A stretch of 64,000 bases of DNA from Tamarix chinensis. Lineage: Eukaryota; Streptophyta; Magnoliopsida; Caryophyllales; Tamaricaceae. Made by a program: the position numbers and the translations under genes. Below are positions 34,200 through 43,898 of the stretch, piece by piece; position 1 is the first letter of the stretch; each line of letters starts with the position of its first letter. Where the stretch lies: assembly GCA_030549775.1 (NCBI GenBank), contig CM060175.1, positions 16,722,212 to 16,786,211 on the forward strand, read 5' to 3'. The notes below the pieces were generated by a model. The model worked only from the letters and a program-made list of their open reading frames with translations, made no database searches and was not told where the DNA came from.

Positions 34200-34835
34200 C
34201 CCTCAAGAGTACACTAAGATGTCATCGATAAACACAACTGCAAATTGATCAAGGAAGGGTCTGAATATCCTCGTCATCAAATCCATAAACACTACAGGGT
34301 CATTTGTAAGTTTGAATGGCATCATTGTAAATTTATAGTGTCCATACCGGGTCCAAAAAGTAGTATTCATAATATCAGCATCAGCAATCCTCAATTGGTG
34401 GTACCCGGACCTCATATCAATCTTAGATAATACTATGGCACCCTTCAACTAGACAAAGAGGTCATCGATTCTCGAGAGTAGATACTGGTTCTTCACTGTC
34501 AGTAGATTCAACCCTTGGTTGTCTATGCAGAGATAGAGACTACCATCCTTCTTTTTCACAAACAATACTGGTGCTCCCTATGGCGATAAACTTGGTTGGA
34601 TATATCCATGCTCCAACAACTCTTCTAACCGGGCCTTTAACTCTTTCAAATCAAACGGTGCCATCCGATAGGGTGCCTTTAAGACTGGCTCAGCTCCCGT
34701 CACTAACTCAATCTTAAAATCAATCTCCCAAAAAGGAGGCATACCCGGTATTTCTTTTGGAAACACATCTGGAAATTCTTTAACCATTGGAGTGCTATCT
34801 AACGTGGTCAAGTCCTTTTTCAGCTCTTGCACACT
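34200..34835 (-). pseudogene. Reverse transcriptase region of G pol
   Basis: Sense: MVKEFPDVFPKEIPGMPP, PVLKAPYRMAPFDLKELKAR, LEELLEHGYIQPSLSP, then after a short broken stretch [56 protein letters not shown] and [11 protein letters not shown]. The catalytic FIDD box and the upstream Asp ([11 protein letters not shown]) are preserved; a stop lies in the DDLFV segment near 34450. It copies element RNA to cDNA. Confidence 0.92.
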
Positions 34836-34839
34836 GCAT

Positions 34840-35330
34840 AAATACAGGGAGTACCCTTTCTAGATCAAAGTATGAAAAGTAACTACCGACACTACCCATG
34901 TGTTGGGCTTAGAATAAGTCTTCCTGTACAAAACCCTGGCCCCTTCGGGCCTCGTAAGATCACACACTCCTAGTCACAGTCAATAACATCTCTATATCTT
35001 CCTAGCATGTCCATACCCAGAATCATGTCAAAGTCCTTTAGGTTCATTCCGACTAGGTCTACTAGGAAGTCTACCCTACCTATGACTAAGGCCATGTCTG
35101 AAAACATCTTATTAAACTCCATCCTATCACCCTATGGAAGCATCACAGACAACTCTATCCTAGCAGATGGTGACAATCCAGCCTTATCAGAAAATGAAGA
35201 TGAAATAAAAGACAGAGTAGCACCCGAATCAAACAAGGCATACACCAGTAAGGAGTGGATGGTGAACATACCCATGATAACATCAAGCTGATGGTCAGCC
35301 TCTACCTGACTAATCACGTTCAAGCATTCA
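34840..35330 (-). pseudogene. Aspartic protease region of G
   Basis: Sense around 35130-35320: VEADHQLDVIMGMFTIHSLL, then YALFDSGATLSFISSSFSDK. DSGA is the retropepsin-like active site, followed by the hydrophobic SFIS turn. It matures Gag-Pol. Stops and a frame break separate it from gag and RT. Confidence 0.85.
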
Positions 35331-35599
35331 CTTTTCTGACCTCCCCTCTGAGGAAAGGGCCTGGATCCCTAAGATCTTCTCTCGTTCTCTCAAACTAGGG
35401 CACCGGATGGAGTAGGAGCTCGCTAGTAATACTGCTGGGATGCATTCTGACAATGTTGCTGGTACACCTACTATTGGGATATCGGGGCTCCTCCCTACTG
35501 AGATGGTTGAGTCTGGTTCTGTTGATATCGTGGTGGCCGCCAACACTCTGTTGCTCTATGGCCTAACCTACCATAGTTTAGTCAAGTTATCAACCTACC

Positions 35600-36406
35600 T
35601 CCACAGTTCTTGCTTGGGTGGTTATGACCACACCGTCTGCAAGCGGCTCCCTTCAGGGGTCTTTGGTCTCTGCTATGATCTCTCGGTGGTGGTCTCATCG
35701 ATCCTCCTAACCGAGGTTGGGTCTTGCTTCCAAAACTCTAACTCTCGAGCTTCCTTTTCCCGGGGATGGCGACATGCTCCTGGACCAAGGTAGCGGCAAT
35801 GCAAGCACACTTATATAAGGATGCCAGATCCATAAAGGGCACTGTGCCCATCATATGGTGGATGATAAATTTTATCCCCTACTCAAACTGGAAAAATACT
35901 ATGGACTCGTTGGCGGCAATCCCTAGGGAATATCCGAGCATCTTAGTGAAATGGACGTGATACGTGCTAACCGCCATAGACCCCTAAGTAAGCTGCATAA
36001 ACTCCCGGAGCTTGTCCCTCTTCAGGCTCTCGGGATAAAACTTGGTGGGAAGAGGAATCTTGAATGCCTCCCACGTAGCCGGAGGACCATCTCGGGCATG
36101 GTACTCCACCCACCAGGTGTCTGCTATGCCCTTGAGGAAGAATGCTACAATTCTGGGCTGAATGGCCGACAAATAATCCACCACTTCAAAGGTGCGATCC
36201 ATGTCTCAGATCCACCCCTTAAGGACTTCCGAGTCCTCCTCACTGAAGTAGGTCGAAGGGTGATGTCCAATGACCCTCCAATGCCAGTCCTCACCAACGC
36301 CCTCAACAGGATGAGGGTGAGGGTAGCGCTGGACAAACTCAATGAAAGTCGTGAAGGCCTCCTCCAATCGTCCTACTCGACCGTTCATTGCCATTGAAAG
36401 TTGCAC
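35600..36406 (-). pseudogene. Gag of G
   Basis: Sense from 36406: MAMNGRVGRLEEAFTTFIEF, VQRYPHPHP and a low-complexity linker. Then come FEVVDYLSAIQPRIVAFFLK, GIADTWWVEYHARDG, the conserved chromovirus Gag phrase FYPESLKRDKLREFMQLT (36000-36050), and near 35600 a zinc knuckle CRRCGHNHPSKNC. It is broken by stops and a frame change near 36200. The start lies about 230 bases from the primer-binding site, as in relatives. J's gag at 48157 is clearly homologous (NGRV, FETFIEFVQ). Confidence 0.88.
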
Positions 36407-36632
36407 AGAAAAGAAAAATTTATAAGTGAACCCACTAGTTCAAAACGATCATAACATAAATTTCCCTTTTTTATGAAAAACCCTAATCTACCTTTATATT
36501 CCTCACCGTGGCTGGGTTTCGAAATTTCAAAAATAGAAGGGTTTCATTTAAAGTGGGAAAACACTTTGAAATCTGATAAAAATTTTGTAAATCAAATTTA
36601 TTTTTGAAAATGAGTGTGGTCAATAGGACCAA

Positions 36633-36648
36633 CCTGGCTCTGATACCA
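36633..36648 (-). promoter_or_regulatory. Primer-binding site of G, tRNA-iMet type
   Basis: Minus strand TGGTATCAGAGCCAGG, the standard initiator-tRNA-Met primer site of plant chromoviruses. It fixes G's orientation and marks the edge of its 5' LTR. Confidence 0.92.
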
Positions 36649-36651
36649 ACC

Positions 36652-36657
36652 AGTAAC
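36652..36657 (-). repeat. First bases of G's 5' LTR remnant, split by F
   Basis: AGTAAC here continues after F as ATCCCCAGAATTCACAGG at 43820. GTAAC is the F target-site duplication (36653-36657). Confidence 0.7.
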
Positions 36658-38416
36658 TTATGAGTTCATATTTTGACACATTTTATACCCTTATAATCTT
36701 ACTTTTTGGTAGTTTATTTAACTAATATAGGAGAATAATTATTGTTTTATGCTTAAGTGATAAAAATTACATAAATATTATTATTTAAGCTAAAATGATA
36801 TAAATTAATTAAATTTAGAATAAAATATTATTTATTAATATTTATTCAATTTTATTTTGTAGCTTTTATTTTAAAAAAAAGAAAAAAAAGAAATTGGACC
36901 TTTGGACCAACGGCCAAAGGCCAAAGGCCCAAAGGCCTGGAACAAAATGCAAAACAAACAAAGCCAAACGAGGCTTAGCACAGAAGGAGAGAACGAGAGA
37001 CGCACGGGCGATGAAGGGCTTACGTGGAAAGGGCAAGGCTCAGCGCATGAAATTATAAAAGGAACGCAGAGAGTAGAAGGCAGGGGAGGCAGCCTCAGCC
37101 GTTACGCTACGCACGAAGTGACGCGAGGAACAGCCGCACGTACGACAAGACAGAGGATGGCATAGGAGAGACGGGACAGCCTTCACAGGCTAGGGCGAGG
37201 CAGTGCGGCAGGGCTGACGCAGGAAAACAAAGAACCAGGCAGAGCAATCTGTCAGCAAGAATAAAGAAAAAAGGAAAAGAATTATTGCACTAAAATCAAG
37301 GCACCGAGAGAAGAGAAAATAAGAGGAAATTTGATACCGGTAGAATTTATTTCATATAAAATTAATTTTTATTTGAATAAATTCTTGAACTTTTATCCAA
37401 AATTAATTTCGGTTATTTCTTTCTCTTATTTTAATTTATATTTTAGATATATATTTCTGTGTAATTAATTCTATAATCATGGCTGGATGATTATTTATTA
37501 TTAGGGAATAAATTAAAACCCTAGATTAGGATTTGAATTATAATTTTATTTTCTTTGTTTCGTGAGATTGTTTCTTGACTCTATATTAATTGCTATCATT
37601 TATATGTATAATTCTGTCAAGTATAGTTTATTTGGTGCATGCCTTCTTCTCGTTTCCTCATAAGTGATAGTATGTATGATTATTTGCCTGCGAGGTGGCC
37701 ATCTAAATATAATAGAATCTATATGTATAAATTGCAGCTAGGTTAGATAACAATTCACCTAATAGTTTTGTGATTCTAACCGAAGTGGTAAAACGTTTCA
37801 ATATGTGTGGGTCAAGGAAAGGAAATACAGCTAGACATGCTTTTTGTACTAGTATGGGTACTTAGATTGACAGCCTTCTAGTTACACTTAATGCATTAAA
37901 TCTAGTTAAATATAGGAGCCGCTTTTTGCTGCTATACTGCTAGTATTTAATAGGGTTAATATTGGCGCTTTGTCGTTTTAATTAATTAAGGGAAGTAATA
38001 TAAGGTGTATGGACCTACTTTTGGTGTACAACTTGGTCGATCTCATTCTCACGATTAAATATTGACTTAGAAATAAATATTATATTAAGACCTAATCTAA
38101 TGGTGGATTTTTATTTCCCTAACATATTTCTCATATCTGCGGTTTCACATTATTTTCATTATTATTTTTTTATTAGTTTATTTTATTTTATTTACTCCTT
38201 TTATCATTTTTTTATAACCCCCATTAGTATTTTTCTTATTTATTTATTCTGTGTTATTTAGGATTTTTATTTTTAGTTTTATTTTTAGTTTTATTTTCAA
38301 GCTAGTTAAATAAAGGTGAGCCCTCTCAATCCCCGGCCTAGAACGATACCCTTATTTACCAGTGCTACAATTGACAACAAGAGGGTTTAAATTGCGTGCC
38401 AGCTACGACCACACTA
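36658..38416 (+). repeat. 5' LTR of F
   Basis: 1759 bp, starting TTATGAGTTCATATTTTGAC (3' copy: TGATGAGTTC) and ending GACCACACTA (3' copy: GGCCACACCA), so both terminal dinucleotides have mutated in this copy. TATA box TATAAAAG at 37054-37061, 396 bases in. No coding sequence inside; a minus-strand frame in the equivalent 3' copy has no known domain. Confidence 0.92.
37054..37061 (+). promoter_or_regulatory. TATA box in the 5' LTR of F
   Basis: TATAAAAGG, conserved in the 3' LTR at 42452-42459. Likely promoter of F. Confidence 0.65.
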
Positions 38417-38421
38417 ATTTT

Positions 38422-38439
38422 TGGCGCAGTTGCCGGGGA
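38422..38439 (+). promoter_or_regulatory. Primer-binding site of F, tRNA-Asp type
   Basis: TGGCGCAGTTGCCGGGGA, one change from the match to tRNA-Asp, five bases after the LTR end. Confidence 0.88.
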
Positions 38440-38593
38440 TTGGTAACTTCACCTTTATTTTGATAGAATTTTTAGTGTGTTTTTATTTTTAGTGTTTGTG
38501 TTTTTTCTTTTAGTTTCGTTTTACGTTATTTAGGATTTTTGGTGTGTTTTGTTTTGTTATTAACCTTTTCCTTTGAAGTGTTAGTGTTTTTAG

Positions 38594-40081
38594 GTGGCTG
38601 TGAGAGGATACTTTGGTTATGGACAACTTTGCATGAATCATAATGCAAGAGTAAATGAGGTAAGTTCGAGCAGTCTAAATGATAAACTTAACAAACTCAC
38701 TACTCTTGTTTTGCAGGTTGCTAAAGCTACTGGAGTTATTAATACAAGTGGAGTGTGTCATACGTAAGGAAATCCATATTCTTACCATTCACAAACTATT
38801 AGAGGAGGAGGATGGACACAATCCGGTGCTCAACCTTTCAATGGTTTTCAAGGACATGATCCCTATACAAGCACATACTATTCTGGAATGAGGCATCAAC
38901 CCAACTTTGGATCAGAGATAAATGATCATTATCAAGTTCCATATCAAGACCCTTACACACGCGAATATGAAGCTTCAAAATATTATCAATATCCTCAATA
39001 AGAATCTTCTCCAGTTTCAGAACCCTCAAGTTCAAAAAAAATGGATAAGCTTTTTGAAGCACTAATAAATAGTCAAAACTGGTTGAGAGATGGGCAAAAT
39101 CACCTTAAATTCGGAAAGGGGATGAATGATCAGTATTCAGTGCCATATCAAGACCCTTACACACGTGATTATGAAGCGTCAAAACATTATCAATATCCTC
39201 AACAAGAATCTTCTCCAGTTTCAGAACCCTCAAGTTCAGAAAAAATGGATAAACTTTTTGAAGCATTGACAAATAGCCAAAATCAACTAATGTAAAGTCA
39301 GATTATACAAAATGAAAGGATGTCAGTGCTAGAGGACAAAATGGGTTATATGGTAAACATGATGAATCAATCACAAGCACAAAAAGAACTCTCTAGTACT
39401 TCAGTTCCAAATTCAAATGAGAGTTATGAGGATGATGATGCCATATCTGAATGTAAGGATGAGCTAGTTAAGGAGGTTCCCATGGAAAACATTGAAAAGC
39501 AAGATCAGGTGGAAGAAGAGCTTGTAAAAGTAGAAGAAGAATCTCATCAAAATGAGGATCAAGTGAACAAAGAGAAGTATATGGATGACAAGACTATCAC
39601 TTCCATCTACCATATACCATCTTTGAACATTTATTCCCCGATTTTGCTTAGAGATGACCATGAGACACAAGGTAAGCCTTTGAACCACTTTGATTTTATT
39701 TATTCTAACCACACTCCTTGTTTTCCCTCTTGTAGCAGGTTTTATGGATCCAAGAGTGAAGAGAGTAATCAAATCACCTTGGATACATTTAATAAGAAGC
39801 GTGATGCTCCAAAGGAGAGGTTATGTTGGAAGGATGTGTTTAAAGATTTTGAGATGGGAAAATATGTTCCTTCGATAGAGAGATCACGATACATGGACAT
39901 GGGACAAAATAGTCTCTCTTTACACACGAGCTTAAACTTCATGCTAGGTAAGTTACATTCTTACTGGATCAAATCTTTCATTAAACCTAATATTTTGTCT
40001 TTTTCTTCCTTACAAGATAAAGATGATCATCACGAGGAAGGATTTGGTGAAGTAGCTCTCAAGTGGACGTATCCACCTTGA
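38594..40081 (+). pseudogene. Gag-like frame of F with in-frame stops
   Basis: One continuous frame from after a stop at 38591 to TGA at 40079 (about 495 codons; first ATG at 38633). It is interrupted by TAA at 38765, TAA at 38999 and TAA at 39293, with no frameshift. Contents: RGYFGYGQLCMNHN, LNDKLNKLTTLVLQVAKATG, a Tyr/Gln/Ser-rich segment holding two copies of a 68-codon repeat, then MSVLEDKMGYMVNMMNQSQA and an acidic Glu/Asp/Lys-rich region (DELVKEV, EEELVKVEEESHQNEDQ). A C-terminal part without recognised motif includes LCWKDVFKDFEMGKYVPSIE. Position after the PBS and the coiled-coil-like middle fit the C-terminal half of an Athila Gag, but the capsid core seen in the Athila at 1-1393 is missing. 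An alternative is an element-specific protein. Confidence 0.6.
38916..39298 (+). repeat. 204-bp in-frame tandem duplication in F
   Basis: Two adjacent copies of a 204-bp unit. CCATATCAAGACCCTTACAC recurs at 38939 and 39143, and ATGGATAAGC/ATGGATAAAC at 39041 and 39245. Each encodes the phrase YQDPYTR-YEAS-YYQYPQ followed by ESSPVSEPSSS-KMDKLFEAL. 204 is divisible by 3, so the frame is kept. Copy 1 has gained a stop (PQ-stop-ESS) that copy 2 lacks. Confidence 0.9.
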
Positions 40082-42051
40082 ATGAGTAAATTAAGATCAT
40101 GTCAGGCTGAAGACATAAAAACAAGCGCTGCTTGGGAGGCAACCCAATGTGATAAGGGAGTTTTCTACCCTCTAGTTATTTATTTATTTATTATGTTTTC
40201 TCCATACTTTAAATTAAATGTTTCCTTAGTTGTTTACACATTGAGGATGTGTGATTTAAGTGTGGGGGTGTGTGTTTTATCTTTTTGCAAAATAGAGAGA
40301 GAGAGAGAGAGAGATTTTGAGCTTTTAGAGTGTTTAGTATTTTTAGAGTCGTAGGAACCCTTAACTAGTTAATGAAGAGTATATCTTTGAAATATAATGA
40401 AAAGATGATCATAAAATCGAGATAAAGCAAGTGGAGATTTTTTTTGTTAATTTTGACATAGGGAACACATATCTATGTATCTAAATGTGAATGGAGAAAG
40501 AATATGTATGATTGTCTAATCACCGACATGGCATGTTGAGATTCATCACATTCCTTAGTGAGTTTTTGAACCATATGTACCTTCTTCTTTTTTGAGTGAA
40601 TTTACACAAAATCATCTACTTTTCATGGCTTCAAAATTTTTCTTTGTAAACCTCATATATATTTAATTGCTTTGATCAAATTATTTACCATATATCTTGT
40701 AATGGACTATAGAGATTACTAGAACTTACTCTTGTGCTAGTCGAAGCTTATAGTCAAAACATGCTCTGATTGAGAAAATGATAAAGGCAGCTTAGGAATT
40801 TTCCATCACATGACCAAATAGCTTAACCTGATTTGTGTATACATGATTTACACCCTATAGAAACCCTTTTGAGCCTATACATGGAGCATACATTTTTTTA
40901 TTACCCACATTAACCTTGGGCCTTAATATCCTTACCCTTGCTTAAAGCTAGTGGAAGGAAATCAAATCGTTATGGATATGAAGAGTGGTTGTGTATGTGT
41001 GTATGTGAAAGAAATATATGTATTTATGCTAAGAAAGGGGATTGGTTATGTTTGGTGGAGAAAAAAAATTAAAATCAAAAGAAAAAAATGAATAAAAAAA
41101 TGAAAAATTTTAAAAAAAAGGAGAAGAACAAGGAAAAAAAATGTTAGGATATAAGGAAGAGAGGGAGTTGTGGAGATGATGTTGAGAAAGTTCTATTCAT
41201 GTTACATTTTATTGTGAAGGTGGAGAGGTGTATCATTAATATTTGATGTGGAGTTATGTTTATATTTCATCTACTTATTAGATCCCACTAGCTCTTGACC
41301 TTTTTAGCACCACACTCCTAAAATACTCTATACCCTTCTTTACCTTAAACCTCGCCATAACTAATAAGTAAGTCCTATTTGATTCTTGAGATGAGCAGCC
41401 TTTGATCTGACGGAGATTAGTCACAAGAGTTAAGCATATGGTTCGGTCCATTTGGCAAATAGTTGATATCTTTCATGAGGTTTTATCCACAAGAACATGA
41501 GCCTTCTTTGTTTATATATGTGAGTCATTTGTTATCATTATCATCTTATCTCACATACATGAGTGTTTCTATACATCTATAGCCATGAATCTAAGAGAGA
41601 AAAAATAGAGGGTATCCATAGTGAGGGTGAATCTTGATGTGACTGAGGCGTGGTAGATCTTCATCTATAATATTGATCTGTTCATACCTGTCATGTTTAT
41701 GTGTGATCCATATGTTGAAATTGATCCTTTAAATCTCCCAATGTTGAATCTTGGTCGATTGCTAATCTTGACGTATGAAAGTAAAAGATTCTAAGACAAA
41801 AATAGTTAAGGGTATTAGGTGTAGTTTGATTTTTTTTTATTTTTTTATTTGTGCGTGATTTTGTTGGTATATCATCTGCGAAACCCTCACGAGACCTTAC
41901 TCATCCTCAATGGGTGACCTAGGGGTTTAAAGGGCTTGTTGCACATGCTAAGTGTAATCGTGAGACCTACGAAAGTGGCTAGTTAATTTAATTTTATTTC
42001 TTTAGAGTAATAACTTGCTTGAGGACAAGCAAGAAGCTAAGTATGGGGGTG
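40082..42051 (+). other. 3' non-coding part of F with polypurine tract
   Basis: No frame. Contains the Athila-typical GCGCTGCTTGGGAGGCAACC (40125-40144), a GA run (40293-40314), a 90-base A-rich stretch (41060-41150) and the tract GTATGGGGGTG at 42041-42051, which primes plus-strand DNA synthesis at the 3' LTR. Autonomous Athila elements have pol and env-like genes in this span. Confidence 0.8.
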
Positions 42052-43814
42052 TGATGAGTTCATATTTTGACACATTTTATACCCTTATAATCTTACTTTT
42101 TGGTAATTTATTTAACTAATATAGGAGAATAATTATTATTTTTATGCTTAAGTGATAAAAATTACATAAATATTATTATTTGAGCTAAAATGATATAAAT
42201 TAAGTAAATTTAGAATAAAATATTATTTATTAATATTTATTCAATTTTATTTTACAGGTTTTATTTTTAAAAAAAAGAAAAAAAAAAGAAATTGGACCTT
42301 TGGACCAACAACCAAAGGCCGAAGGCCCAAAGGCCTAGAACAAAATGCAAAACAAACGAAGCCAAACGAGGCTTAGCACGGAAGGAGAGAACGAGAGACG
42401 CACGGGCGACAAAGGGCTTATGTGGAAAGGGTAAGGCTCGGCGCATGAAATTATAAAAGGAAAGCAGAGAGTAGAAGGCAGAGGAGGCGGCCTCAGCCGT
42501 TACGCTACGCACGAGGTGACGTGAGGAACAGCCGCACGTACGATGAGACAAAGGACGACATAGGAGAGACGAGACAGCCTTCACAGGCTAGGGCGAGGGA
42601 GCGCGGCAGGGCTGACGCACGGAAACAAAGAACCAGGCAAAGCAATCCGTCAGCAAGAATAAAGAAAAAAGGAAAAGAATTATTGCACTAAAATCAAGGC
42701 ACCGAGAGAAGATAAAATAAGAGAAAATTTGATACCGATAGAATTTATTTCAGATAAAATTAATTTTTATCTGAATAAATTCTTGAACTTTTATCCAAAA
42801 TTAATTTCAGTTATTTCTTTCTCTTATTTTAATTTATAGTTTAGATATATATTTCTATGTAATTAATTCTATAATTATGGCTGGATGATTATTTATTGTT
42901 AGGGAATAAATTGAAACCCTGGATTAGGATTTGAATTATAATTTTATTTTCTTTGTTTCGTGAGATTTTTTCTTGACTCTATATTAATTGCTATCATTTA
43001 TATGTATAATTCTGTCAAGTATAGTTTATTTGGTGCATGCCTTGTTCTGGTTTCCTCATAAGTGATAGTATGTAGGATTATTTGCCTGCAAGGTGGCCAT
43101 CTAAATATACTAGAATCTATATGTATAAATTGCAGCTAGGTTAGATAACAATTCACCTCATAGTTTTGTGATTCTAACCGAAGTGGTAAAACGTTTCAAT
43201 ACGTGTGGGTCAAGGAAAGGAAATACAGCTAGACATGCTTTTTGTACTAGTATGGGTACTTAGATTGACAGCCTTCCAATTACACTTAATGCATTAAATC
43301 TAGTTAAATATAGGAGCCGCTTGTTGCTGCTATGCTGCTAGTATTTAATAGGGTTAATATTGGCACTTTGTCGTATTAATTAATTAAGGGAAGTAATATA
43401 AGGTGTATGGACCTACTTTTGGTGTACAACTTGGTCGATCTCATTCTCACGATTAAATATTGACTTAGAAATAAATATTATATTACGCCCTAATCTAGTG
43501 GTGGAATTTTATTTCCCTAACATATTTCTCATATCTACGGTTTCCATTATTTTCATTAATATTTTTTTATTAGTTTATTTTATTTTATTTATTCCTTTTA
43601 TTATTTTTTTTATAACCCCCATTAGTATTTTTCTTATTTATTTATTATGTGTTATTTAGGGTTTTTATTTTTAGTTTTAGTTTTAGTTTTATTTTCAAGC
43701 TTGTTAAATAGAGGTGATCCCTCTCAATCCCCAACCTAGAACGATACCCTTATTTACCAGTGCTACAATTGACAATAAGAGGGTTTAAATTGCATGCTGG
43801 CTACGGCCACACCA
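42052..43814 (+). repeat. 3' LTR of F
   Basis: 1763 bp, nearly identical to the 5' LTR. It starts TGATGAGTTCATATTTTG and ends GGCCACACCA, followed by the TSD GTAAC. Confidence 0.93.
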
Positions 43815-43819
43815 GTAAC

Positions 43820-43898
43820 ATCCCCAGAATTCACAGGTTTTAATTTAAGTCCTTCCGTTTTAAATATATATATATATAGTGAATTTTGGGGTATTACA
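43820..43898 (-). repeat. Remainder of G's shrunken 5' LTR
   Basis: ATCCCCAGAATTCACAGG, a short AT-rich segment with (TA)7, then GTGAATTTTGGGGTATTACA. Together with 36652-36657 it makes an 85-bp LTR that keeps both termini but has lost about 3.9 kb of interior. The TSD TGTAT follows. Confidence 0.7.

Larger units (their letters stand above)
36658..43814 (+). mobile_element. F: non-autonomous Athila-like retrotransposon with gag-like frame only
   Basis: A complete 7.16-kb element: 5' LTR 36658-38416, internal 38417-42051, 3' LTR 42052-43814. The TSD is GTAAC on both sides (36653-36657 and 43815-43819), perfect. The PBS is of tRNA-Asp type, as in Athila. The internal region has only a Gln/Glu/Ser-rich gag-like frame and no protease, RT or integrase. 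Its end carries two Athila-typical blocks: GCGCTGCTTGGGAGGCAACC, and GAGGACAAGCAAGAAGCTAA before TATGGGGGTG. It must have used proteins of an autonomous Athila. The LTRs differ by roughly 4 per 100 by eye, so it is moderately young. It resembles elements called TR-GAG or LARD. Confidence 0.92.
19355..43898 (-). mobile_element. G: chromodomain Ty3/gypsy element (Tekay/Del-like) with three nested insertions
   Basis: A minus-strand element: 3' LTR 19355-26844, polypurine tract 26845-26856, pol and gag 26857-36632, primer-binding site 36633-36648, and a 5' LTR reduced to about 85 bp (36652-36657 plus 43820-43898). The TSD is TGTAT on both sides (19350-19354 and 43899-43903), perfect. Pol order in sense is gag, protease, RT, RNase H, integrase, chromodomain, which with the tRNA-iMet-type PBS (TGGTATCAGAGC) places it among plant chromoviruses. 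E sits in the 3' LTR, D in pol after RNase H, F next to the PBS. Without them G would be about 9 kb. All frames contain stops, so it is inactive. Confidence 0.88.

Noticed and set aside
39666..39740. Intron in the F frame (GTAAGCC ... TTGTAG)
   Set aside because: The frame stays open through it and no second line of evidence supports splicing.
42267..42584. Minus-strand frame of 105 codons in the 3' LTR of F
   Set aside because: Antisense to the LTR promoter region; the equivalent 5' LTR copy is not open over the same span, so it is not maintained.
43820..43898. End of a separate plus-sense LTR
   Set aside because: The terminal motif is nearly palindromic in this family. The TGTAT duplication shared with 19350-19354 and the adjacency to G's PBS fit a shrunken 5' LTR of G better.
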